NCBI GenBank assembly: GCA_937876225.1
Contig: CALFIC010000005.1
Location: 1-35,029 of the forward strand
Source: an uncultured Chloroflexota bacterium
Lineage (GTDB): Bacteria; Chloroflexota; Chloroflexia; Chloroflexales; Roseiflexaceae
Direction: 5' to 3'
DNA length: 35,029 bases
The notes beneath the pieces were generated by a model that saw only the letters and a program-made list of their open reading frames with translations, ran no database searches and was not told the origin of the DNA. Positions within the stretch are counted from its first letter, which is position 1, and the number at the start of each line of letters is the position of its first letter. Below are positions 1 to 7,807 of this stretch, piece after piece. The position numbers and the translations under genes were made by a program.

Positions 1-58
1 CTTTCACTTCCTACTTCATACTTTCACTTCATACTTCATGCTTCATACTTCCTACTTT
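1..58. repeat. Low-complexity CTTC/ACTTCATA repeat tract
   Basis: The window opens with a degenerate tandem array built from CTTC, ACTTCATA and CTTTCACTTC units, with almost no G. It ends about 15 bases before the ATPase start codon. It does not form an obvious hairpin. Its left end is cut by the window, so the full length is unknown. It may be a replication-slippage tract that also forms the leader of the downstream gene. No clear -35/-10 pair is visible in it. Confidence 0.6.
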
Positions 59-73
59 TAATGGGAATTAATC

Positions 74-2527
74 ATGCCAACCCAAGAAATTTTCCAAAAA
101 ACTAAAATCAACGAAATCATGCGCACGGTGCTCAAACGCTTGCGTGGGCACAAAATCAACGTCCCCGATATTTTGCTGGCGTTGCATCACGAGGGCTTCG
201 ACATCGACCGCTCGCAGTTCGAGACCTGGTTTACCACCCGCCCCGAAGTCGACCGTATCGCTCCCATCCCCGTTTTTGTGGCGGTTATCAATCTGGCATT
301 TCGCTATGACACGCGCATCTTGGCGGCGGCGGAATTATTGCAGCTCCTCAATGCAGCCCGCATGCCCCTCGACGTAATCCAGTCGTTTAGCCACTTCTTC
401 CCTCGCTATGAATGGCACGGCGCCATGCAGGCCTATGGCGTCAGCGTCAGTACCGCGACCGAGCATCTGGTAGGGCGTGACGCCATGGTGCATGCCCTCT
501 ATGAAGGGATTGTGCACCACAAAAGCGTTGTCCTTACCGGACCCGCCGGCATCGGCAAAACGGCCATTGCCCTACACCTGATGCAACGCTTTCATATTGA
601 TAGTGCGCAACCAACCTATTTTGTTGATGGGCGTGCCATTAACGGGGTGATGCAGTTGCACGACGGCATGGCCGAGGCCTTTCGACTGAAACCAATGGGG
701 ATGGAGCCGATTATTTTTCGCGTGCAATCATTTGTGGCCGACACCGCCCCCCGGATAATCATCGACGATTTTGGCGAGCACGCTGATTTTTCGTGTGGCG
801 AATTAGTCGGGCATCTGCAGGCACACTTTCCCAACCTGACCTACATCATCACCTGTAGTCATATTCAAGCGCCGCAATCGATTGTGGGCGCACGGGTAGT
901 GACGGTACCAGCGCTCGATTATGCTGGCGAATTTTCTTCGGCGGCCTATCTCGTCCGGCGCCATGTGAAGTCGAGCGGGCTCCCGCTGTTGCATACCTCG
1001 TTGATAGACGCAATCTGTCAGCAGACACAAGGTAACCCCCGCCAACTCACACTGATGACCGACATTATCGCCCGCGACCATACCGCATTGGTGCACGAAG
1101 ACGTCCTCATCCAAACCTTGGCGCAGAGTGATCTCATCGCCCAGCGTATGTTGATGACCCTGGTGTTGCTCAAATTCAAAGTCTCGACGCGCTTTTTGTA
1201 TGCCGTAAACCCGGTCGTGTTTGCGATTCCCGAGGCGACGTTGGGTGAATACCTCGCCCAATTACGTTTGCGTGGGCTGGTCACCGTCATCAATGACGAC
1301 AATGCCAATGAATCGTACATGGTGCCCGAGTTTGTGCGTGATTATCTCACCGTCAATCACACTCTGGCGTTGATGCGTGACGTGTTGTGGTGCCTCTATC
1401 ATGCCTTTACCTGTGATGACTACGACGAAGTGCACCCAGCATCAGTCCACCGCCATTTAGCCTATCACCTCGATTTGGGGCATGTGCTTGATCTAGGGCG
1501 CGCGCTATTGCAAGCCGGCATGCCGATGCAGGCCATCACGCTGTTGTGCCTGTGGCACGAGCATTTCATTCACCATGGTTTGGTGGTTCCGGCGATCATG
1601 CTCGGCGAGCAGGCGTTGGCAAATGTGCAACAAGGACATTCGCTTTACACCGAATTACGTTTAACCATGTCGATGCTTTACCATGAGCGTGGTTTAGCAC
1701 ATCTATCTACCCAACATTTAGCGTATGTGCGCACACAATGTGTCGAGACCGACGGCTATTTGCGAGCTCGTATGGCATTGACACAAAGTCTAGTGATATT
1801 CCATAGCGTCAAAACCGCCGATGATGCCCAATTCGCGCTGTTGCGTGACGATTTATTCCAAGCAGCTCGTTATTTCGAGCGCACCAACCTATGGCCGTGG
1901 TTGGCGCATACCTACGATTACACTGCCTACTTGTATTTTTGTGTGGGGCAGCTACGCGAGGCGCACGAATACATCAGCAAAGCACTCGAAGTCTTTCGCA
2001 AATTCCCGCGCACCAACTGGATGACCGAATCGATGCGCTTGTATGGGCTGATTTTGATTACGGTGGGTGATTATGACTTGGCTCGTCTGCAGCTGACCGA
2101 TGTGCTCCACGAGTACACCGCCAACGCCCAATTATCTGAAATCGCCAATTCGCATATCCGCTTGGCAGTCCTCAATGTCTTGACCATGCAGATTCGCGAG
2201 GCTGCCCGTGAGCTGTGTGTCAGTGTCGAAATCCTCGCGCGTATCGGTGGTCTCAACGACATCATGTATAGCATCGATATCTATGTTGGGATTTTGTTTG
2301 GCCAAGGGGCCTTTGCCGATGCCCAAATCGTCCTCGCCCTCAATGACCGATGGCGCCACGAGCGCCAACTCTTTCGTGGCGAAGTATTTGATGCCATGCT
2401 CCAGGAATTCAAGACGTACGCCAGCAACAACCCGGCCATTGCCACCCAGACCTTGGGCATATTCCACCCCCGCATGACCATCCACGAACTCACCCACGTC
2501 ATGCAGCAGCAATTACAATTGGCCTGA
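74..2527 (+). CDS. STAND/NB-ARC-like ATPase with C-terminal helical (TPR-like) repeats
   Basis: Protein of 817 residues. Residues 1-125 are a helical N-terminal region with no recognised effector domain. A VGRD motif near residue 133 opens an AAA/STAND ATPase core. The Walker A loop GPAGIGKT is at 156-163 and a Walker B-like strand, RIIIDDFGE, at about 227-235. After a winged-helix-like middle region, roughly residues 430-800 are a helical array resembling the TPR arms of LuxR/MalT- and AfsR-type signal ATPases. No DNA-binding LuxR domain, nuclease, protease or TIR domain is visible, so the output is unknown. STAND proteins act as ligand-sensing oligomeric switches in transcription or defence; which applies here cannot be decided. 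The ATG at 74 is the natural start but has no strong Shine-Dalgarno; an ATG at 61 is out of frame. The gene appears to stand alone. Confidence 0.75.
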   Translation: MPTQEIFQKTKINEIMRTVLKRLRGHKINVPDILLALHHEGFDIDRSQFETWFTTRPEVDRIAPIPVFVAVINLAFRYDTRILAAAELLQLLNAARMPLDVIQSFSHFFPRYEWHGAMQAYGVSVSTATEHLVGRDAMVHALYEGIVHHKSVVLTGPAGIGKTAIALHLMQRFHIDSAQPTYFVDGRAINGVMQLHDGMAEAFRLKPMGMEPIIFRVQSFVADTAPRIIIDDFGEHADFSCGELVGHLQAHFPNLTYIITCSHIQAPQSIVGARVVTVPALDYAGEFSSAAYLVRRHVKSSGLPLLHTSLIDAICQQTQGNPRQLTLMTDIIARDHTALVHEDVLIQTLAQSDLIAQRMLMTLVLLKFKVSTRFLYAVNPVVFAIPEATLGEYLAQLRLRGLVTVINDDNANESYMVPEFVRDYLTVNHTLALMRDVLWCLYHAFTCDDYDEVHPASVHRHLAYHLDLGHVLDLGRALLQAGMPMQAITLLCLWHEHFIHHGLVVPAIMLGEQALANVQQGHSLYTELRLTMSMLYHERGLAHLSTQHLAYVRTQCVETDGYLRARMALTQSLVIFHSVKTADDAQFALLRDDLFQAARYFERTNLWPWLAHTYDYTAYLYFCVGQLREAHEYISKALEVFRKFPRTNWMTESMRLYGLILITVGDYDLARLQLTDVLHEYTANAQLSEIANSHIRLAVLNVLTMQIREAARELCVSVEILARIGGLNDIMYSIDIYVGILFGQGAFADAQIVLALNDRWRHERQLFRGEVFDAMLQEFKTYASNNPAIATQTLGIFHPRMTIHELTHVMQQQLQLA

Positions 2528-2547
2528 TTATTTTTCTTTTTGGTAAA

Positions 2548-2674
2548 AAAAACTCCCTGCCACAGCGGTGAATATGCAAGCCAGCAATTCCCGTCGTGGC
2601 GTCATCATTTTTTGTGAGTGAAAAACTCCAGCCACCGTGGTGAATAATTACCCCAACAATTCCCGGGCATGGCG
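2548..2674. repeat. Pair of imperfect 54-bp direct repeats overlapping the lysR 3' end
   Basis: Copies at 2548-2601 and 2621-2674 are the same length and both run from AAAAACTCC through GGTGAATA and CAATTCCCG to TGGCG, with substitutions and one small compensating indel between. The second copy contains the lysR stop codon (2648-2650) and its last codons; the first lies in the intergenic space after the ATPase gene. The arrangement suggests a local duplication of the lysR tail. No clear rho-independent terminator was found between the two convergent genes. Confidence 0.6.
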
Positions 2675-3550
2675 TACCAAATCGTGTTGCAAGGCATGAA
2701 AGAGCGTATGCACCGGTGGCGGCAGTGTACGATCATTGCGACAAATCAAGGCCATCTGGCGACTCAAGCGCGGTTGTTGCAACTGACAGACAAACAACGC
2801 CTCGTCGCCCCGCAAGGCCAGCTGGGGCACAATCGCCACCCCCAGCCCCGCTTCGGCCACCCGCAACAACATCGCTACATCGCCCCCGTCGATAGCCACC
2901 TTGGGTGCAAATCCCGCCTGTTTGCAGGCCGCCATAATCACATCGTGCATTTCGTACCCCACCGGATACAACAAAAACGGCTCTTCGGCGAAATCAGCCA
3001 ACGTTAAATTTTCTTTTTGACATAACGGATGTTGACGATGCATCACCAGCACCAGCGGCTCATCAAACAGCGCCACGATGCGGTGCCCGCGCTGTGGGAT
3101 CGGCAACGTCACCACCGCCAAGTCGATTTCGCCGCCATCGAGTTGATGCACTAGTTGTGCTGTACTGGCCTGATGGATGCGCAATTCGATGGCGGGGTGG
3201 TGCTGGTGGAATTGTGCGAGTGCCCGCGGCAACAGCCGTACCCCAATCGTGGGTGGCGTGCCGATGCGTACCCGTCCGGCGTGTGCCCCTACCCGCGCCT
3301 GCATGGCGCTCTGTGCCACTGCCACTTCGGCCATGATGCGCTGGGCGTGGGCAAACAGTACTTCGCCCGCCTCGGTCAATTGCACGTTGCGCCCCACCTT
3401 TTGGATCAATGCGATGCCGCCACAGTCCCGCTCGAGCTCGCGAATCTGGCGGCTCACCGCCGGCTGCGCCATGTGCAGTTCACGAGCCGCCTTGCTCACA
3501 TGCAAATGGGCAGCTACCTGCATAAACACGCGTAGTTGGGCTAGTTCCAT
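2648..3550 (-). CDS. LysR-family transcriptional regulator
   Basis: A 300-residue LysR-type regulator, the family's usual length. An N-terminal winged HTH (about residues 1-60, with SKAARELHMAQPAVSRQIREL as the typical core) is followed by a LysR substrate-binding domain of periplasmic-binding-protein fold (about 88-295). I chose the ATG at 3550 because AGGAG lies eight bases before it; a GTG three codons upstream (3559) overlaps that ribosome site. The gene diverges from a doxX-like gene across a 126-bp gap containing a dyad. By family habit it probably represses itself and controls the divergent gene in response to a small co-inducer, which the sequence does not reveal. Confidence 0.9.
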   Translation of the reverse strand: MELAQLRVFMQVAAHLHVSKAARELHMAQPAVSRQIRELERDCGGIALIQKVGRNVQLTEAGEVLFAHAQRIMAEVAVAQSAMQARVGAHAGRVRIGTPPTIGVRLLPRALAQFHQHHPAIELRIHQASTAQLVHQLDGGEIDLAVVTLPIPQRGHRIVALFDEPLVLVMHRQHPLCQKENLTLADFAEEPFLLYPVGYEMHDVIMAACKQAGFAPKVAIDGGDVAMLLRVAEAGLGVAIVPQLALRGDEALFVCQLQQPRLSRQMALICRNDRTLPPPVHTLFHALQHDLVRHARELLG

Positions 3551-3676
3551 TTGTGCCACTCCTGGTAATTCATATCAATTTCGTTATGATAAAAATTATA
3601 ACAGGTATTTGTGCATTATATTACAATGATTTATAGTTGTGACAGGAAGTACAAACGATCCGAAGGAGGACACGAC
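3551..3676. promoter_or_regulatory. Divergent lysR/doxX control region with LysR-type dyad
   Basis: The dyad TTATGATAAAAATTATAA at 3584-3601 has arms TTATnAT and ATnATAA and fits the T-N11-A form of LysR operators. On the minus strand it covers a TATAAT (3595-3600) suited to lysR transcription. On the plus strand TTGTGC (3609-3614) and TATAGT (3632-3637), spaced by 17, form a plausible doxX promoter. AAGGAGG at 3663-3669 is the doxX ribosome site. The layout fits autorepression plus control of doxX; that role is inferred. Confidence 0.5.
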
Positions 3677-4141
3677 ATGACCACTATTTTGAATCGGATC
3701 GATCGCACGGTGACGTGCTGGATGCAACGCAATGCAACGCTGCTTTTGCGCTGGTCGATGGGAATCGTCTTTATTTGGTTTGGGGCGCTCAAATTGGTGC
3801 CTGGTATGAGCCCAGCGGATAATCTGATCCGCGAAACGATGAATTTTTTGCCACTCGACTACTTCATTCCCTTTTTGGCGTTGTGGGAAATCGCGATTGG
3901 TGTGGGTTTTCTTATCGGGTACGGCATGCGTGTCACCTTGATGTTGTTGTTTTTGCAGATGATCGGCACGTTGTCGCCGTTGTTTTTGGCTCCGCATTTG
4001 GTCTGGTCACATTTCCCCGTGGTATTGACCCTCGAAGGGCAATACATCGTCAAAAACCTGGTGTTGATTAGTGCGGCCGTCGCAGTCGGCAGCAAAATCC
4101 GCGCCGAGCAAGGGTTTGACGTCTGGCAAGCGCCCGAATGA
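3677..4141 (+). CDS. DoxX-like small integral membrane protein
   Basis: A 154-residue protein with about four hydrophobic helices, including a segment LRWSMGIVFIWFGALKL near residues 25-41, typical of the first helix of DoxX/YkgB-type proteins. Such proteins are linked to membrane redox or thiol stress functions in some bacteria, but the reaction here is unknown. The ATG at 3677 is chosen because AAGGAGG sits seven bases upstream; the frame stays open to 3611 but the extra segment is not hydrophobic and has no ribosome site. It is divergent from a LysR regulator that probably controls it. Its stop codon lies inside a long hairpin shared with the convergent methyltransferase gene. Confidence 0.75.
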   Translation: MTTILNRIDRTVTCWMQRNATLLLRWSMGIVFIWFGALKLVPGMSPADNLIRETMNFLPLDYFIPFLALWEIAIGVGFLIGYGMRVTLMLLFLQMIGTLSPLFLAPHLVWSHFPVVLTLEGQYIVKNLVLISAAVAVGSKIRAEQGFDVWQAPE

Positions 4142-4169
4142 TGTTCGAGGCATGCCTCGAACGTCATTC
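4136..4169. terminator. Long hairpin covering both convergent stop codons
   Basis: Centred on the perfect 20-base palindrome GTTCGAGGCATGCCTCGAAC (4143-4162), the pairing extends outward through one G-U wobble to 4136 and 4169. Both the doxX stop (4139-4141) and the methyltransferase stop (4164-4166, minus) lie in the stem. There is no T tract on either side, so it may work as a processing or RNA-stabilising hairpin rather than a classical rho-independent terminator. Confidence 0.5.
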
Positions 4170-5006
4170 CTTACGGAAAATCAAAATAAACTGGTGGGTC
4201 TGATTGGCCACAAACGTATGTGGATACCCAAACGGGAAGTGGTTGATATTGGCATCATGCCAAATCCGATAGCCGCGGAAGCGCAACTGGGGGATAGCCG
4301 CCATCGCATTGACCACATCGGCATGCAACATGTTGTGGTGGGTGGCGGTCGGCTGTAAATCTTTGATAAACACCACCATATGCCCGTGGTGCCGGAGTAC
4401 ATGGGTGCAATTGGTGAGGGCGGTAATTAGGGCAGGAAAAAACTGTTCCACCGGCATATTGCCCAAATCGGCCACATCGTCGCTAAACGGTGTGGCCGCG
4501 TCGTTGCCTTTTTTATAGCGATGACCAGTCCGTTGGCGCGCCAGCATTGAGCTATAGGGTGGGTCGGCAATCACGAAATCAAACGCTTGTTCGCCAAATC
4601 GTTCATAACTTTGCGGAGCACAGGCATCGGCGATATGGTATGGCAGCGCTGGCAAATGCAAATAATTGGCTACATCGTGGTAGAGCTGGGCATAGGTCGG
4701 CGCCAAATCAAGCCCTTCGCCGTGGCGTCCCTCGAGGGCACAGGCGACGAGGCTACTGCCGGCGCCACAGAATGGATCGAGCACGCGGCCATTTTTTTTG
4801 GTGAAAAAGCGTAATAATTCGACCATCAATTGGGGTGGCTTGGGTGAGGGGTGGGCTTTGCGCAAATGGTGTGCCATACTGGCTGCACCTCGGGCCGGGT
4901 AGCGTGTCATCAGCACTGATCCGAGCGCATAGGTCCATTCTTTGCTACTGAGGTCATTGAGTTTGTTGCGTGGGTCGTATAATGGAGCCAAATCATCTTT
5001 TGTCAT
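4164..5006 (-). CDS. Orphan site-specific DNA methyltransferase (adenine-N6 type)
   Basis: A 280-residue SAM-dependent methylase. Motif I, VLDPFCGAGSSL (residues 75-86), binds S-adenosylmethionine. The catalytic motif IV, DPPY, is at 148-151, the form usual for N6-adenine enzymes. Motif I comes before motif IV, as in alpha/gamma-class order, although the motif I sequence resembles beta-class N4/N6 enzymes. An MVELLRFF helix just before motif I fits motif X. No restriction endonuclease or specificity subunit is adjacent, so it looks like an orphan, perhaps regulatory, methylase; an RNA-directed role cannot be ruled out. The start ATG (5004-5006) overlaps the start of the divergent glycosyltransferase gene, and the ribosome site is weak. 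Confidence 0.8.
   Translation of the reverse strand: MTKDDLAPLYDPRNKLNDLSSKEWTYALGSVLMTRYPARGAASMAHHLRKAHPSPKPPQLMVELLRFFTKKNGRVLDPFCGAGSSLVACALEGRHGEGLDLAPTYAQLYHDVANYLHLPALPYHIADACAPQSYERFGEQAFDFVIADPPYSSMLARQRTGHRYKKGNDAATPFSDDVADLGNMPVEQFFPALITALTNCTHVLRHHGHMVVFIKDLQPTATHHNMLHADVVNAMAAIPQLRFRGYRIWHDANINHFPFGYPHTFVANQTHQFILIFRKE
4957..4983 (+). promoter_or_regulatory. Putative promoter for the glycosyltransferase inside the divergent methyltransferase gene
   Basis: A consensus TATAAT at 4978-4983 is preceded by TTGAGT at 4957-4962 with a short 15-base spacer. Transcription would begin near 4990, leaving a leader of about 15 bases before the ATG at 5005. A GGAG at 4984-4987 is rather distant to serve as the ribosome site. 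The element lies within the N-terminal codons of the methyltransferase on the other strand. Confidence 0.4.
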
Positions 5007-6141
5007 GACTGTGATGCTTCTTGTGCATATTGTTTATCTCTACAAAGACTACGCGCCGGTAATGGGTGGCATTGAATCACATTTGCAGACTCTGGCCGAG
5101 GGGGTGGCAGCCCATGGCATCCAGGTGTCTGTGGTGGTGTGTCAGCCGGCTGGGCAACGTTTGCCTGCTCAAGCGCAAATCAACGGCGTAATGGTTTATC
5201 GGGTGGCGCGACAAATCGACATTGCCTCGTCGCCGATTTCGCTGGGGTTGTGGTCTATTGTACGCCAGCTTCGCCCCGACATCATCCATCTACAGATGCC
5301 ATGGCCTACGGGTGACGCGGTGGCGGCCTGTTTCCCCCACATCCCGTTGGTGGTGACCTATCAGAGCGATGTGATTCGCCAACAGCGCTTGTTGCAGCTC
5401 TATGCACCGTTGTTACGCCATACCTTGCGACGGGCGCAACGGATTATCGTGACTAGCCCGCAATACCGTGATTCGTCGCCGTGGTTGCAGCCTTTTATCG
5501 CCAAATGTCAGGTCATCCCGCTGGGGATGCCCCCTGCGCCCGCACCTGATGCAGGCCGAGTGGCACATTGGCAGGCTGAATTCCCGCAATCGTGCCTGTT
5601 GTGGGTAGGGCGCTTGCGCTACTACAAAGGCTTGCATGTGTTGATTGCGGCGTTAGCTCAATTGCCACCTACTATCACGCTGGCGTTAGTCGGTGATGGT
5701 CCTGAATCTGCCAATCTGCATGCGCTCGTTACATCGCTCGGGGTGAGCGCGCGGGTGCGCTGGTTGGGATCGTTGCCCGATGACGATGTACGAGCGTTAC
5801 AGGCGATCGCCAAACTCTTTGTTTTTCCATCGCATTTGCGCTCCGAAGCCTTTGGGTTGGCATTGTTGGCGGCATTGCAGGCCGGCTTACCAGCGATTTC
5901 GTGTGAGGTGGGTACGGCGACCAGTTTTGTCAATCAACATGACATAACGGGATTAGTCGTGCCCCCTGCCGATCCTACGGCACTCGCAACGGCCATCGAT
6001 GCATTGTGGCACGATGACGTCCGTCGCACCGCCATGGCGCAGGCGGCGGTGCAATGGACCCACACCCAATTTGGGGCGCAACAGATGGTGGATGCGAGTG
6101 TGGCGGTGTATGTAGGGGCGAATCACGCCGGCGCGTTGTAG
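5005..6141 (+). CDS. GT4-family glycosyltransferase
   Basis: A 378-residue GT-B fold glycosyltransferase of family GT4 (glycosyltransferase group 1). The N-terminal domain begins with the acceptor-side GGIE motif (residues 21-24). The C-terminal donor domain starts with VGRLRYYKG (201-209), containing the usual Arg and Lys, followed by LVGDGPE. The family's EX7E nucleotide-sugar motif appears as SEAFGLALLA: Glu281 is present but the second Glu is Ala289. It likely transfers a sugar from a nucleotide-sugar to a lipid or polysaccharide acceptor; neither is identifiable. I prefer ATG 5005 to the upstream in-frame extension, because that would lie within the promoter-like segment; ATG 5014 is an alternative. 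The last eight residues are encoded by the start of the palindromic repeat that follows. Confidence 0.85.
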   Translation: MTVMLLVHIVYLYKDYAPVMGGIESHLQTLAEGVAAHGIQVSVVVCQPAGQRLPAQAQINGVMVYRVARQIDIASSPISLGLWSIVRQLRPDIIHLQMPWPTGDAVAACFPHIPLVVTYQSDVIRQQRLLQLYAPLLRHTLRRAQRIIVTSPQYRDSSPWLQPFIAKCQVIPLGMPPAPAPDAGRVAHWQAEFPQSCLLWVGRLRYYKGLHVLIAALAQLPPTITLALVGDGPESANLHALVTSLGVSARVRWLGSLPDDDVRALQAIAKLFVFPSHLRSEAFGLALLAALQAGLPAISCEVGTATSFVNQHDITGLVVPPADPTALATAIDALWHDDVRRTAMAQAAVQWTHTQFGAQQMVDASVAVYVGANHAGAL

Positions 6142-6242
6142 GGGCGAATCATACCGGCGAATTCATTCGCCGCTATTCGCCCACCGGGTGTAGGGGGTGC
6201 GGGGCGAAAGATGCCGGCGAATTCATTCGCCGCTATTCGCCC
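6115..6242. repeat. 60-bp tandem palindromic repeat with nested hairpins
   Basis: Two near-identical units start at 6141 and 6201, exactly 60 bases apart (6141-6182 and 6201-6242). A degenerate partial copy starts at 6115, inside the glycosyltransferase gene. Each unit has nested inverted repeats: an inner GGCGAAT/ATTCGCC hairpin (6156-6162 with 6165-6171 in the first unit) and an outer GGGCGAAT/ATTCGCCC pair (6142-6149 with 6175-6182). The array fills the space between two convergent genes and supplies the last codons of the glycosyltransferase. It resembles dispersed palindromic intergenic elements; no terminal-repeat transposon or CRISPR structure is present. Confidence 0.85.
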
Positions 6243-6243
6243 T

Positions 6244-7068
<825 letters not shown>

Positions 7069-7087
7069 ATTGATGCTCCCTTTGGGC

Positions 7088-7807
7088 TTAGCTCATGCTG
7101 TCGGGTGCCAAATCTTTGAAGCGATAGCCCACGCCCCGTTCGGTGAGAATGTAGACTGGGTTGGCGGGGTCGATTTCGATTTTTTGGCGTAAATAGGTGA
7201 CATACAAGCGCAAGTAGTGCGTTTCGTCGTGGTACTCGGGGCCCCACACCTTGGCGAGGAGCTCGTTGTGGGTCATCACAAAGCCGGCCCGTTGCACGAG
7301 GTGATAGAGCAGGCGGTATTCGGTGGGGCGCAAATTGACCCGTTCGCCGTTGATGAGCACTTCGCGTTTGTTGAAGTCGATATGCAGGCGCTCGTCGACA
7401 TCGACGTGTCCCGGTGCCGAGGGTGCTGGCTGGTAATGGCGACGCAATACGGCCCTAATGCGGCTGACGAGCTCACGGTAGCTAAATGGCTTGCCGATAT
7501 AGTCGTCGGCTCCGAGCTCGAGGCCTTTGATGCGGTCGTTTTCTTCGTCTTTGGCCGTCAACATGATGACGGGGACTTGTGATGACGTGCGGATGCGGCG
7601 CAGGGTTTCGTAGCCATCCATGCCCGGCATCATCACATCGAGGATGACGATATCGGGGATTTCTTCGCGGATGGCATCGAGTGCTTCACGACCATTGCTA
7701 GCGGCTATCACGCGCACCCCTTCGGCTTCGAGATTCATGCGCATCATGCTCGTAATGCGTACTTCATCGTCTACCACGAGGACTAATTTGTCACGGAGCT
7801 CAGTCAT
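7088..7807 (-). CDS. OmpR/PhoB-family response regulator
   Basis: A 239-residue two-domain regulator. The receiver domain (about 1-122) has the acidic pair Asp13-Asp14, phosphoacceptor Asp57 in ILDVMMPGMDG, Thr84 and Lys106 in GKPFS. The winged-helix DNA-binding domain (about 135-232) has the PTEYRLL and YLRQKIE helices and GVGYRF wing typical of KdpE/PhoB relatives. The ATG at 7807 follows AAGGA and overlaps the kinase stop by eight bases (ATGACTGA), implying translational coupling. The frame stays open upstream to 8464 through the kinase gene, but that extension is an out-of-frame shadow. It should be phosphorylated by the adjacent kinase and activate or repress target promoters, which are unknown. 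Confidence 0.95.
   Translation of the reverse strand: MTELRDKLVLVVDDEVRITSMMRMNLEAEGVRVIAASNGREALDAIREEIPDIVILDVMMPGMDGYETLRRIRTSSQVPVIMLTAKDEENDRIKGLELGADDYIGKPFSYRELVSRIRAVLRRHYQPAPSAPGHVDVDERLHIDFNKREVLINGERVNLRPTEYRLLYHLVQRAGFVMTHNELLAKVWGPEYHDETHYLRLYVTYLRQKIEIDPANPVYILTERGVGYRFKDLAPDSMS

Noticed and set aside
803..1261. A 152-codon antisense open frame inside the ATPase gene
   Set aside because: It has no recognisable domain or ribosome site, and the plus-strand frame has a clear P-loop ATPase across the same bases.
4942..5004. A 21-codon upstream extension of the glycosyltransferase
   Set aside because: It would overlap the likely TATAAT promoter, and the GT-B fold begins at the VHIVYLYK strand right after ATG 5005.
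4164..5006. A restriction-modification system
   Set aside because: No endonuclease or specificity gene lies next to the methylase; neighbours are a membrane protein and a glycosyltransferase.
6141..6242. The 60-bp repeat as a CRISPR array
   Set aside because: Only two full units, nearly identical throughout with no variable spacers, and no cas genes nearby.
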